Part shown: positions 50,631-59,030 of the stretch, one piece after another
Layout: each line of letters begins with the position of its first letter
How positions within the stretch are numbered: position 1 is the first letter of the stretch
Assembly (NCBI GenBank): GCA_016711045.1
Contig: JADJTT010000002.1
Coordinates: 682,001-746,000, forward strand
From: Saprospirales bacterium
GTDB lineage: Bacteria > Bacteroidota > Bacteroidia > Chitinophagales > Saprospiraceae
Length of the DNA: 64,000 nt
Reading direction: 5' to 3'
Program-made: the position numbers and the translations under genes
The notes under the pieces: generated by a model
Told to the model about the DNA's origin: nothing
The model's database searches: none
Seen by the model: only the letters and a program-made list of their open reading frames with translations

Positions 50631-51146
50631 ATGATCTTCGAAACCCCAAGACTACACATCCGCCCGCTGACAATTGCAGATCTGGAGCCGTTCCATGAAA
50701 TGCAGGGCAATACCCGCGTCATGCAATATACCACCGGAAGGGCTATGACGCGGGAGGAAAATGAAAAAAGCCTTGCGCAGGTTATCGGATACTATGCAAT
50801 TCCAGAAAACACCTTCCGGGTATGGGCCATTGAACGAAAGTCCGATCAGGAATTTCTCGGCACATGTGCCCTCATTCTCAATGAGAAAGGAGAAAATGAG
50901 ATCGGGTACCGGTTTTTGGAAAAATACTGGGGCAAGGGGTACGGAAAAGAGATTATCAGCGGATTGATCCAATACGCCCGCGACGAGCTGCGTTTGGAAA
51001 GCCTGGTAGCCTATGTATCCAAAAAAAATATTGCCTCTATGAAGTTACTGGACCGGTCGGATTTTCAGTTCGTCAACGAATTTTTCAACGAGGCAGAAAA
51101 CGGCATTGACCGGTATTACCAACTTTCATTTTCACCCCAATTGTAA
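50631..51146 (+). CDS. GNAT-family N-acetyltransferase
   Basis: A 171-residue acetyl-CoA-dependent acetyltransferase. MIFETPRLHIRPLTIADLEP is the RimJ/RimL-type start, GYRFLEKYWGKGYGKEI is the acetyl-CoA-binding motif A, and the end has NIASMKLLDRSDF (motif B). A start at 50610 would add seven residues (MNRKTIS). The substrate is unknown. Single gene. Confidence 0.87.
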   Translation: MIFETPRLHIRPLTIADLEPFHEMQGNTRVMQYTTGRAMTREENEKSLAQVIGYYAIPENTFRVWAIERKSDQEFLGTCALILNEKGENEIGYRFLEKYWGKGYGKEIISGLIQYARDELRLESLVAYVSKKNIASMKLLDRSDFQFVNEFFNEAENGIDRYYQLSFSPQL

Positions 51147-51217
51147 AGCAGGTAGGCGGATCACCCAACCCTATTGTGCTTGATGAACGTCTATTACAAA
51201 AACTAAAGAAAAAAGAA

Positions 51218-51769
51218 ATGAAACAACCACCCCTCTTGATGCTCCTGCCGCTCCTCATCTTCTTATCTCTAAACTGCCAAAAGGACATCCCCATCAATTT
51301 TGATGGCGAAAACTGCATCGACGGCATGCCTGCATTCAACCCCACACCAATCCCCAATTCCAACGAATACAACCTGGTGTTTTTTCAAAACTCCCGGTTG
51401 GAGATCACTGAAAGTGATCGGATCAACAGCGCAGAAATCAAGCCGGGTGACAACCTCGTTTTCCAATACGAATACGTGAAGAATGACAAGCCCAATATTG
51501 CCGATGATGAATATACGGAACGTATCCTATTCGAAATCCCTTCAAATATCGATTCCTTTATTATCAGCGGAGAAGATCTCAAAAAGAGCAATGCAGTATT
51601 TGGCACTTTTTGTTTTTGCCTCGACAGTGGTTATTTTTGGATTGACGATGGCTGCATCAAGGGAGAAAAAATAGACGATAAGCACTGGAATATTGCCATC
51701 AATATTTCCGCACAAGCTTCCCAAACTACCTTTACTATGATGCTCTCGGAAAAATTTAAAAAAGACTGA
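51218..51769 (+). CDS. Hypothetical lipoprotein
   Basis: A 183-residue protein starting at ATG 51218, with a lipobox signal (LLIFLSLNC, Cys about 20). The mature part has beta-strand rich sequence (YNLVFFQNSRLEITESDRI; GDNLVFQYEYV) and four Cys (one in ENCIDG, CFC, and GCIKG). No family was recognised. It is single, between the GNAT gene and the convergent FKBP-TPR gene. Confidence 0.75.
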   Translation: MKQPPLLMLLPLLIFLSLNCQKDIPINFDGENCIDGMPAFNPTPIPNSNEYNLVFFQNSRLEITESDRINSAEIKPGDNLVFQYEYVKNDKPNIADDEYTERILFEIPSNIDSFIISGEDLKKSNAVFGTFCFCLDSGYFWIDDGCIKGEKIDDKHWNIAINISAQASQTTFTMMLSEKFKKD

Positions 51770-51867
51770 GTGCTGTTTGAATAAGTAAATGAGCCGGAGA
51801 GGCGTGCAAAGAAAAAGATCTCTCCAGCAAATGCCAGAGAGACCTTCGGGGGGGCTAAAGGTTTCTT

Positions 51868-52644
51868 TTAACCTTTCTTTAGCTCATCCAATTTTTCCTG
51901 AGAGGATTTGAAATCCGGATTCAACTCCAGTGCTCTCTCAAAGCAGATGATCGCTTCGTGCTCATTACCTGCCGCTACATAGGCGTCGCCAAGACTGTCG
52001 TAGGTATTGGCTGAGTCAGGAAAGAGCATCGTGTTCATTTTGAATACCTCCACCGCAGCATCTACGCTTTTGTCCTGAAGGAAATCGTAACCCAGGCGGT
52101 TTACATCCCATTCGTAGAATTTGTAGCCTTCGGCATTGTCTTTCTGAAGCCCATCAAACACGGCTTTGCCTGCATCGACTCCAGCCGCTTTGATCGTAGA
52201 CCCAATAAGGTCTGCCGCATTCGGCTTGGCATCGGTAACGTCGATCACCTCGATCTCGAAGGTGGCACGATCTCCGGTTACAACTTTGGCCTGCCATTCA
52301 TCCAGCATGGTCTTCGGAACCGTGAGTTTGTACACGCCGCCTTTCTGTGCCTTGTCAAGTACATCGAACATGGCGCGATCCAAATCCGTCTTGGCTTCTT
52401 CTTTGCCAAGTACATCGTGAATGGCTACGCCCATGCTGCGGGAACTAAACTGAACCTTTCCGTCCTGATCGGAGAATACCATGTGCATTTGAACGTCCTG
52501 CCCTTTTGCGATATCCGGGCCACTGCCTGCTCTAACGGTCGTCACTTTGACGCCGCCGGAACTGCTGGTAATAGCGTCCTGCGCCTGGAGACAAAAAGCT
52601 GCGACAGCGAACAGGACGAGGGAAAAAAGATACTTGGCTTTCAT
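51868..52644 (-). CDS. FKBP-like/TPR exported protein
   Basis: A 258-residue exported protein: signal peptide (1-21, ending CLQAQ), then an FKBP-type peptidyl-prolyl isomerase-like domain (about 32-138; VTTVRAGSGPDIAKGQDVQMHMVF, VTGDRATFEIEVIDV) in which several catalytic residues of FKBP are replaced, then a TPR region (about 175-255) with YDSLGDAYVAAGNEHEAIICFERALELNP. It is probably a periplasmic chaperone or scaffold; the isomerase activity is doubtful. Confidence 0.8.
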   Translation of the reverse strand: MKAKYLFSLVLFAVAAFCLQAQDAITSSSGGVKVTTVRAGSGPDIAKGQDVQMHMVFSDQDGKVQFSSRSMGVAIHDVLGKEEAKTDLDRAMFDVLDKAQKGGVYKLTVPKTMLDEWQAKVVTGDRATFEIEVIDVTDAKPNAADLIGSTIKAAGVDAGKAVFDGLQKDNAEGYKFYEWDVNRLGYDFLQDKSVDAAVEVFKMNTMLFPDSANTYDSLGDAYVAAGNEHEAIICFERALELNPDFKSSQEKLDELKKG

Positions 52645-52836
52645 AATATTGGTTTTGATTAATAATGAAGCGAGGATTGGGAATTTGGGATAAACGTTAA
52701 AAAAGAAGCGTGGGTTTCATAATATTTGGTTATTCAGGGGTATGAAGATACTATTTTTTATTTTAACTAAGTGATTCAAAATTTACTTTTTTCCACAAGC
52801 AAGGTCACAGGCTATACGGTAAATCGTGGACGTAGG

Positions 52837-52866
52837 TTGCGATATTCTCGACGGAAGATAGATTTG
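52837..52866 (+). promoter_or_regulatory. Complete Bacteroidota promoter before the NAD(P)-binding gene
   Basis: TTG (52837-52839), spacer of 19 bp, TAGATTTG (52859-52866), a full match to TTG-N19-TAnnTTTG. It lies 39 bp before the ATG at 52906 and is the best promoter in the window. Confidence 0.6.
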
Positions 52867-52905
52867 CGCAGTTTTGTACCTTCACCCCTAACTAAAAAAG
52901 GATGC

Positions 52906-53571
52906 ATGAAACTTAACGCGATAATTACAGGAGTCACCGGGATGGTAGGGGAAGGCGTCTTACACGAATGCCTGCTGCATCCCGAGGTGGAATCAATATT
53001 GGTAATTGGCCGGCGGACATGCGGGGTACAGCATGAAAAGGTGAAAGAGTTCCTGTTGCCCGACCTTTTTGACTTGTCTGGAATAGAGGCGCAATTGGCT
53101 GGTTTTAACGCCTGTTTCTTTTGTATGGGCGTTTCTTCGGTAGGGATGAAGGAAGAAGACTACACTCGCATCACATATGACCTCACGCTGAACATGGCCA
53201 GGGCGCTCGCCTCCCGCAACCCCGATATGACATTCTGCTATGTCTCGGGGGCCGGGACAGACAGCACCGAACAGGGACGCAGCATGTGGGCGCGTGTCAA
53301 AGGCCGCACCGAAAATCACCTTCTGCAATTGCCCTTCCGGCAGGCATACATGTTTCGCCCGGGGTATATCCAGCCCACACCAGGACTGAAGAATACCTAC
53401 CGGGCGTACAAAATGCTCGGCTTCCTGTACCCGCTTTTTAAACTCTTTCTAGGCCGTTACGTGACTACCCTGAAAGAAATTGGACTGGCAATGATACACG
53501 CCGTTCAAAAAGGGTATGACAAGCCTGTGTTGGAGTGCCCGGATATCGTAAAACTAGCCGGGAATGCCTAA
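52906..53571 (+). CDS. NAD(P)H-binding epimerase-like protein
   Basis: A 221-residue atypical SDR. MKLNAIITGVTGMVGEGVLHECL has the Rossmann motif GVTGMVG, followed by ILVIGRRTC, FFCMGVSSVG, a YVSGAGTDS strand and a FRPGYIQPT end, all like NAD(P)-binding proteins of the Rossmann YwnB/HIM1 type. The start is set by the promoter and by the weak coding character of the upstream frame. Substrate unknown. Confidence 0.82.
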   Translation: MKLNAIITGVTGMVGEGVLHECLLHPEVESILVIGRRTCGVQHEKVKEFLLPDLFDLSGIEAQLAGFNACFFCMGVSSVGMKEEDYTRITYDLTLNMARALASRNPDMTFCYVSGAGTDSTEQGRSMWARVKGRTENHLLQLPFRQAYMFRPGYIQPTPGLKNTYRAYKMLGFLYPLFKLFLGRYVTTLKEIGLAMIHAVQKGYDKPVLECPDIVKLAGNA

Positions 53572-53782
53572 GAGCTTAGGGTTTATTCAAATTTTACTCG
53601 CTGGACATGTTGATTTAATCCAAAAAAAACAGCATATTGCCCTCGTTCCAGCCTTCACCCCCCCCAATTAACTTAAGACCTACCCCCTCCTTTTATCCGG
53701 TTTCTTTGGCGGACGTCCCTCAAAGAAGGATGAATTGTATGTAAATTTTCATCATGTATTTTTTTTAACAAACACACGGCAC

Positions 53783-54346
53783 ATGAGAGACGTACGTTTG
53801 GGGTTAGGGATTTGTTTGCTCCTGTATATCGGCACCCCTGCAAGTAGCAGCGCCTCCGGCAAACTAGAAGAGTTTGGAGTACTTCTGAAATCCACCACAT
53901 TCTGGATCGGCACTCCGGAAGAAGAAGGAGCTATGGCTTACCTGAAAATCCCGCAAGGAACCAAAGTGAAAATATTGAGTGAAGAGGGCAAATACTACCG
54001 GATCAATCACAAAGACCTGATCGGGTATGTGGAAAGTAAATCAGTGAGAAAAGTGATCCCTGGCTCTGAGGATCCCTCCCCTACTGTCAGCAAACCGGCT
54101 CCCCCTGCCCATGAAAAGCCTAAAACAGTAAAGCCCAGCCTACCCTCGTCTTCCGGCACCGGTTATTATCGGGTCATGGACCGAACCAGCTTGCGGGAAG
54201 GCCCCGATTCGGACGCAACCGTGCTACTTCGACTCCCGGAAGGCGACCGAGTAGAGGTACTGGAGTCGTCCGGAAAATACTGGTGGAAGGTAAAATACAA
54301 AACCACAACAGGGTGGGCAAAAGCCGCCCTATTGCGGGAAGAGTAG
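53783..54346 (+). CDS. Exported protein with two SH3-like domains
   Basis: A 187-residue protein starting at ATG 53783 with a signal peptide (RLGLGICLLLYIGTPASSSA). An SH3-like domain (about 30-95) ends in YYRINHKDLIGYVESKSVRKV, a Pro-rich linker follows (PTVSKPAPPAHEKPKTVKPS), and a second SH3b domain (about 125-187) carries TSLREGPDSDATVLLRLPEG and GWAKAALL. SH3b pairs often bind peptidoglycan. Convergent with the remnant that begins 2 bp after its stop. Confidence 0.78.
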   Translation: MRDVRLGLGICLLLYIGTPASSSASGKLEEFGVLLKSTTFWIGTPEEEGAMAYLKIPQGTKVKILSEEGKYYRINHKDLIGYVESKSVRKVIPGSEDPSPTVSKPAPPAHEKPKTVKPSLPSSSGTGYYRVMDRTSLREGPDSDATVLLRLPEGDRVEVLESSGKYWWKVKYKTTTGWAKAALLREE

Positions 54347-54348
54347 GT

Positions 54349-54474
54349 TTATCCGTTTGGCTTCCAGAACCCGGCGGGAATTTGCCGCTCCACCCGGAAA
54401 TAGATCTGGCCAGCGGCATCTGTAAGCATCCCCTTTAGCAAAATAGAACGATCACTTTGAAGTTGTATCCGGGT
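54349..54474 (-). pseudogene. Possible 3' remnant of an unidentified gene
   Basis: A 40-codon frame on the minus strand ends at TAA 54349-54351 and has ordinary protein-like sequence (GMLTDAAGQIYFRVE, ending FWKPNG). Beyond about 54474 the frame is antisense to the next fragment and loses this character. It could be the tail of a gene cut by rearrangement, or chance. Confidence 0.3.
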
Positions 54475-54823
54475 GCTTCCCCCCCATCGTGATCTGAACC
54501 TGTTGCAAAAAACTGAATATGAAGACCTTCTGCTCAACCTGGCCGCCAAGACCGTGCAAATCAAGATATTCTATGAATGGGGAGAAACCGACTTGCTATA
54601 CGCTCACCTCGACGCAATGCGGACCTTTATCCGGCGAAAAAAAGGTATCGGCTACCATCAGGAAAACTACCTGCACACCATCCAACTGACACGACGCCTG
54701 ATGGAGGTAAACCCTTTTGACCGGCAAGCGCTTCAAGACCTCCGAAAGGAGATCGAACAAACCCGTAATATTGCTGAAAAGTCCTGGTTGCTAACGCAAG
54801 TCGGTATGTTGGAGAAAAACTGA
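54461..54823 (+). pseudogene. C-terminal fragment of a hypothetical helical protein
   Basis: About 120 codons with no good start (first stop upstream is TGA 54458-54460; the only candidate is GTG 54473). The sequence ALHAHLDAMRTFIRRKK-like (YAHLDAMRTFIRRKKGIGYH) and ENYLHTIQLTRRLME resemble the C-terminus of larger hypothetical proteins frequent in Saprospiraceae. It looks like a truncated gene copy directly 5' of the abortive-infection candidate. Confidence 0.55.
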
Positions 54824-54860
54824 GGGAAAACGCGTATTTTAATGCCCCAAAAAAGAATCA

Positions 54861-55649
54861 ATGGACCTCAAGCAAATACAAACGGATCTTAAAGCACGGG
54901 TAGCAAAGGGACTGAACTTCGGCATTGAAGGGCTGGAAGACGTGCTCGACCCTACCGCTGACAATTATAACGAGTACATTTTGCTCAAGAGCAAATACAA
55001 TGACCTGATGTACGTCTCTTCTATGAATACCCTGCCCTATGAGCAGATCGAAATTGGCCTGGACCGGCTACGGAGCAACGTGCTGAGCATTATCGACAAA
55101 TTGGACGAGCAAAGCCTGAAAGGAAAACCTGTCAATCCTGAGCTCAAGGTGCAAGCTCTGCCGACCCGGCGAACCAACTTTTTCAAATTGCTCGATATCC
55201 ATTTTAACAACCTGGAAGCCATCAGTTATATCGAGCTCTACAATGACGATGAAAAGCGGTACTCCGGCAGGGAGGGCATTTTTAAGTTTTACCAATCTTT
55301 CCGGTATCGGTTTCGCAACCGGGAAGACCTGACCAAACCGGAAGGACTAAAAGCCGTAAATCAGGAATTTTACGATTTTTTCCACAATGAAGTGGGCACG
55401 CTGGAAGTCTACTACAAAAATATCAAGCACCTCCTCGCCTACTCCATGGAGAGCGAGATCGAACGCATGTTTTTCCTCGACACCCTCAAATCGCTTTTTT
55501 CCCGTTCTGAAATGGCCATGCTATTTTACCACACCTTTTGTGGAGTGGATCCAGCGCTCAGTCAACTTGTCAGAGAAACCGAACTGCTAGACGATTCGAT
55601 CAAAGATGTGTTGATCGCCAAAGAACATTGGGATATGCTCACTGCTTAA
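54861..55649 (+). CDS. EAD11-like/putative phage abortive infection (AbiC-type) protein
   Basis: A 262-residue cytoplasmic-looking protein. Residues 1-85 (for example ILLKSKYNDLMYVSSMNTL, then LRSNVLSIIDKL) have the helical pattern of effector-associated domain 11 (EAD11), an adaptor that brings effectors to conflict-system proteins carrying the same domain. Residues 104-250 match the putAbiC abortive-infection family: TNFFKLLDIHFNNLEAISYI, YSGREGIFKFYQSF, GTLEVYYKNIKHLLAYS and FLDTLKSLFSRSEMAMLFYH. AbiC-type proteins usually have N-terminal membrane helices; here EAD11 takes that place and a membrane protein is encoded 45 bp downstream. Phage defence is inference from family; no experiment or genome-wide search supports it here. 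Confidence 0.7.
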   Translation: MDLKQIQTDLKARVAKGLNFGIEGLEDVLDPTADNYNEYILLKSKYNDLMYVSSMNTLPYEQIEIGLDRLRSNVLSIIDKLDEQSLKGKPVNPELKVQALPTRRTNFFKLLDIHFNNLEAISYIELYNDDEKRYSGREGIFKFYQSFRYRFRNREDLTKPEGLKAVNQEFYDFFHNEVGTLEVYYKNIKHLLAYSMESEIERMFFLDTLKSLFSRSEMAMLFYHTFCGVDPALSQLVRETELLDDSIKDVLIAKEHWDMLTA

Positions 55650-55694
55650 GTAAATCCACGACCTTCATTCCCGGAATAAATAGGCTCCCCCACT

Positions 55695-56279
55695 ATGGAT
55701 AAATTCTTCCATTCCACCTTCGACTTTTTCACCCACGCTATACCGGGACTGCTCATCCTGGCTTTTTTGTTTCTTCTCGACCCCCAACTGAAAACGGCCC
55801 ACGATCTTTTGGAAATAACGGGAAAGATCACAGCCGGATCGGGGGCTTTGCTGCTGATCGTCAGCTATATTATCGGGTTTGCCATGCACCCCCTGGGACG
55901 TTTCCTGTACAAGAGGATTGGTTTTTTCTTCTGGCGAAGGAAGATATTGAACAACGTCGACCTCTTTATCTCCGACAAATACGTCCTGCTCCGGGAATAT
56001 AGTCCTGCCAACTTCAAATATGTAGAGACCTGGAATATGTATTGCGCCATGGCCCACAACCTTGCGGTAGCCAGCATAATCATGTTCCTGGTTGCAATGG
56101 CCAAGATCCTTTTTCAAAATCCCCCTTACCTGGCAGCCTGGATAGCCGTGGCCATTTCCTCCCTGATTGGGGTTTTCATCTTCCTGCACCGCGCAGTGGT
56201 TTTTTCCATCTGGGCCGCCCACGATATCAATGCATCTGTAAAGAGTTTGAATTTGGTAGAGCGAGGGAAAATTAAATAA
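55695..56279 (+). CDS. Four-helix membrane protein next to the AbiC-type gene
   Basis: A 194-residue protein with hydrophobic helices near 16-30, 46-63, 114-131 and 142-163 and a charged loop between helices 2 and 3 (GRFLYKRIGFFFWRRK). No family was recognised. It starts 45 bp after the EAD11-putAbiC gene on the same strand, so the two are probably cotranscribed. It could supply the membrane anchor that AbiC-type proteins normally carry themselves; that is inference. Its stop overlaps the -7 box of the next gene. Confidence 0.75.
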   Translation: MDKFFHSTFDFFTHAIPGLLILAFLFLLDPQLKTAHDLLEITGKITAGSGALLLIVSYIIGFAMHPLGRFLYKRIGFFFWRRKILNNVDLFISDKYVLLREYSPANFKYVETWNMYCAMAHNLAVASIIMFLVAMAKILFQNPPYLAAWIAVAISSLIGVFIFLHRAVVFSIWAAHDINASVKSLNLVERGKIK

Positions 56280-56284
56280 CTTTG
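56253..56284 (+). promoter_or_regulatory. Promoter for the TMTC-like gene, overlapping the previous stop
   Basis: TTG (56253-56255), 21-bp spacer, TAACTTTG (56277-56284). The TAA of the -7 box is also the stop codon of the membrane-protein gene, so the new transcript starts right after it. Confidence 0.5.
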
Positions 56285-56314
56285 CCGGCTGCATCATTTG
56301 GAAAACCTACAAAC

Positions 56315-58132
56315 ATGGCAAAAGCGGACAAAAAGAAAAAAATAGCCCCCGAGCAAAAATCCAATCCCATTTTCGCCTGGGCAGGGCTGGCGGTTATCAT
56401 TCTGGTGACTTTCGCAATCTATGCACCCTCCCTCCAAAACGAGTTTATCAACCTCGATGATCCGGGGTATGTGACGGGGAATCCTTACATCCAGGAATTG
56501 ACGGCTAAAAACATCGGAAAGCTGTTCACGGAGCCGCTTGCTGGCTACTACCACCCCGTGACCATGCTTTCGCTCGCCCTGGATTACCGGGTATCCGGCC
56601 CGGAGCCATACACGTTCCACCTGGTCAATTTGCTGCTGCATGTGGCCAATACAATACTGGTATTTTTCTTCATCTACCTGTTAAGCCATCGAAAGGTGGT
56701 GGCCGCGCTTTTCACAGCCTTGTTCTTTGCCATCCACCCTATGCATGTAGAGTCAGTGGTATGGGTTGCCCAACGAAAAGACCTGCTGTACACTTTCTTT
56801 TTCCTTCCGGCCATGATCAGCTACTTGTACTTCGTTAGAGGTAAATCAAGCCGGTACTATTGGATTGCATTGGGCTTGTTCGTTTTATCGCTGGCTTCCA
56901 AACCGGCTGCAGGCATTCTCCCATTCATCTTGTTGTTGACAGATTACCTCGAAGGCCGCAAAAAAGAGTGGAAATTGCTCGTTGAAAAAATCCCTTTTTT
57001 CGCCCTCTCCATCCTTACGGCTGTGTTGACCTGGAGTGCCCAATCGCAACTAATCAGCTATAACAAACCGCACAGTTTTTTCGAAAAGATGCTGTATTCC
57101 AGCTATGGAATGTTGGAATACGCCGTAAAATGTATAGTCCCCTTCCGGTTGTCGGCCTTTCACCCCTATCCGCTGCCCGGGCAGTCACTGGGATGGATGT
57201 TTATAGCTGCCCCTTTTGTGTTGCTGACCCTTGCAGTGCTCGTCTATTTATTTTTGAAAAAAAACAAGCCGACGATCTTTGGGCTGCTCTTTTTTGTTTT
57301 CAGCATCCTGCTGGTGCTCCAACTCTTTGCTGACGTTCCTGCGCTCACCGCAGAGCGCTTTACCTATTTAGCTTATATCGGGTTACTTTTTCCGTTAGGG
57401 ATGCTGGTAGCCCAAGCCCTGAAAAGAGAGCCGGGGAAAAACCCCGTGTATGGTATTGTGGCGGGAGTCATCGTCCTGATCGGGGCAGGGATATTCGCCA
57501 ACCAGGCTGCTGAGCGGGTGAAAATTTGGAAAAATAGCGCATCGCTATGGACGAATGTCATTCAACAATATCCGAATAACGCCCCGGATGCTTACAATAA
57601 CCGGGGACTGGTTTTCTTTAGCCAGGAGCGTATTGAGGAAGCGCTGGCCGATTACAACCAGGCCATTTCAATGGATTCCACTTACCACCTGCCTATCCTC
57701 AATCGAGGGACACTCTACCTCAGCACTGGCAATTACGAGGAGGCGCTGGAAGATCTGAACAAGGGGCTTGCACTCGCTCCCGATTATGAAAAAGGCTACA
57801 TCAACCGGGCCGGCGTATTTCTAAAAACCCAACGCTTTGAAGATGCCGTCCGGGATTACGACAAGGTATTGGAACTCAACCCGGAGATCGCTCAGATCTA
57901 CTACCTGCGCGGGTACGCCAAAATGAGTTTGGGCCGCAATCCCGAAGCGCTGGAGGATCTCAATAAGGCCATTGAACTAAATGACCGCGTAGGCAACTAT
58001 TACCTCTACCGGTCCTATGCATACAATTTCATGGGCAACCGGCAGCAAGCCCGGGAAGATGCGATCATGGCCCAGCAACTTGGCGCAGCAGATATGGACC
58101 AGGAATACTTAAACAGCTTGCAAGGCCAATAA
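56315..58132 (+). CDS. TMTC-like GT-C glycosyltransferase with C-terminal TPRs
   Basis: A 605-residue polytopic membrane protein. About ten helices form a GT-C/PMT-like core (about 20-400) whose first extracytoplasmic loop has the acidic pair NLDDPGYV, expected for catalysis, and later HPMHVESVVWVAQRKDLLY, a typical TMTC block. Four or so TPR repeats follow (about 415-600; YNNRGLVFFSQERIEEALADYNQAI). TMTC-type proteins transfer mannose from a lipid donor to proteins in eukaryotes; in bacteria they are linked to protein or polysaccharide glycosylation. The start ATG 56315 fits the promoter. Confidence 0.85.
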   Translation: MAKADKKKKIAPEQKSNPIFAWAGLAVIILVTFAIYAPSLQNEFINLDDPGYVTGNPYIQELTAKNIGKLFTEPLAGYYHPVTMLSLALDYRVSGPEPYTFHLVNLLLHVANTILVFFFIYLLSHRKVVAALFTALFFAIHPMHVESVVWVAQRKDLLYTFFFLPAMISYLYFVRGKSSRYYWIALGLFVLSLASKPAAGILPFILLLTDYLEGRKKEWKLLVEKIPFFALSILTAVLTWSAQSQLISYNKPHSFFEKMLYSSYGMLEYAVKCIVPFRLSAFHPYPLPGQSLGWMFIAAPFVLLTLAVLVYLFLKKNKPTIFGLLFFVFSILLVLQLFADVPALTAERFTYLAYIGLLFPLGMLVAQALKREPGKNPVYGIVAGVIVLIGAGIFANQAAERVKIWKNSASLWTNVIQQYPNNAPDAYNNRGLVFFSQERIEEALADYNQAISMDSTYHLPILNRGTLYLSTGNYEEALEDLNKGLALAPDYEKGYINRAGVFLKTQRFEDAVRDYDKVLELNPEIAQIYYLRGYAKMSLGRNPEALEDLNKAIELNDRVGNYYLYRSYAYNFMGNRQQAREDAIMAQQLGAADMDQEYLNSLQGQ

Positions 58133-58219
58133 GGGTAGCTGGTTGACAAAAGTCATTGCCTTTTCATGGTTTTAATGGTATATCGGGGAACATCCTCTCT
58201 ATAAAATACCAATTGAACC

Positions 58220-58717
58220 ATGAAAAATATAGCAATGCTTCTCTTTTGGCTTCTTGCAGGCTGGGCAACAAGTTCAGTTTCGTATGGCCAGCAAGCCCAG
58301 ATTGGTAGCAACTTTGCGATAAACATGCAAGCTCCAATCGTACAGCACAACGTTCGCAACGACCAGGGCATCTATTGGATGCAACTGCTGCTGCCGGGAT
58401 TTATTGAAAATGCAGCCGGTAAATCGCTCCAGATCGTTATGCGCTTTTCCGATGCCAATGGCCAGTTTTTGCCCACTGCCCCGCAGGAGAGCGTGTACTG
58501 CGACCAAGGGGGGTATGCAGCCTCTGCCGCCCCATTGATCAGGATACCCTCCAATTTCTATTCTTTCCAGAATCAGGTTATTTGGATGCCATACTATGCC
58601 CTCAACCTCGCCCTGATTGAAAACCTGAATTATTCAGTGTATGTCTATGCGGAAGTGTATGTAGACGGGATGAGCGTAGGAGTCTCGGAGAAAACGGGGA
58701 TGAATGTGGTTTGGTGA
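58220..58717 (+). CDS. Hypothetical secreted protein
   Basis: A 165-residue exported protein. The signal peptide (1-23, IAMLLFWLLAGWATSSVSYGQ) precedes a beta-rich mature domain with several Tyr/Phe-rich strands (GIYWMQLLLPGFIEN; IWMPYYALNLALIENLNYSVYVY). The pattern suggests a small beta-sandwich. No family was recognised. It is single, with no clear terminator or operon partner. Confidence 0.75.
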   Translation: MKNIAMLLFWLLAGWATSSVSYGQQAQIGSNFAINMQAPIVQHNVRNDQGIYWMQLLLPGFIENAAGKSLQIVMRFSDANGQFLPTAPQESVYCDQGGYAASAAPLIRIPSNFYSFQNQVIWMPYYALNLALIENLNYSVYVYAEVYVDGMSVGVSEKTGMNVVW

Positions 58718-58768
58718 GTGGGAAATTTGTAAATTAGTCCCCGATCACAAGCACCAACGCACCAAACT

Positions 58769-59011
58769 ATGAAAGCCCTAATTACCACCTTTTTTGTTTG
58801 TGCAACCCTACTTTCCGCAACCGCTCAGCAGTTTTTTATCGGCTCCGGGTTGCGCCTCATCCTGAAGGAAGGCACAAAAATCGTTCAGGTGGAAAGCCTC
58901 GTGCGCGATTCCCCGGCGGCCCGGACCAATCTTCGTCCCGGGGAATTTATCCATGCAATAAACGGAATCAGTACCACAGGCAGGCGTTCCCGAAGTCTAC
59001 GCCCTTATTGA
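58769..59011 (+). CDS. PDZ-domain N-terminal fragment of a frameshifted PDZ-MORN gene
   Basis: An 80-codon frame with a signal peptide (1-19, ending LLSATAQQ) and the first part of a PDZ domain (LRLILKEGTKIVQVESLVRD, AARTNLRPGEFIHAINGIS). The PDZ loop sequence TTG is followed by frame change, and the frame ends at TGA 59009-59011. The remainder of the PDZ domain is in the frame used by the MORN fragment. Confidence 0.75.
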   Translation: MKALITTFFVCATLLSATAQQFFIGSGLRLILKEGTKIVQVESLVRDSPAARTNLRPGEFIHAINGISTTGRRSRSLRPY

Positions 59012-59030
59012 AGGACCTGAGGGAAAGTCG

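Noticed and set aside
51810..51867. Terminator between lipoprotein and FKBP-TPR genes
   Set aside because: Only a weak TCTCT/AGAGA pairing with a long loop was seen, too little to call.
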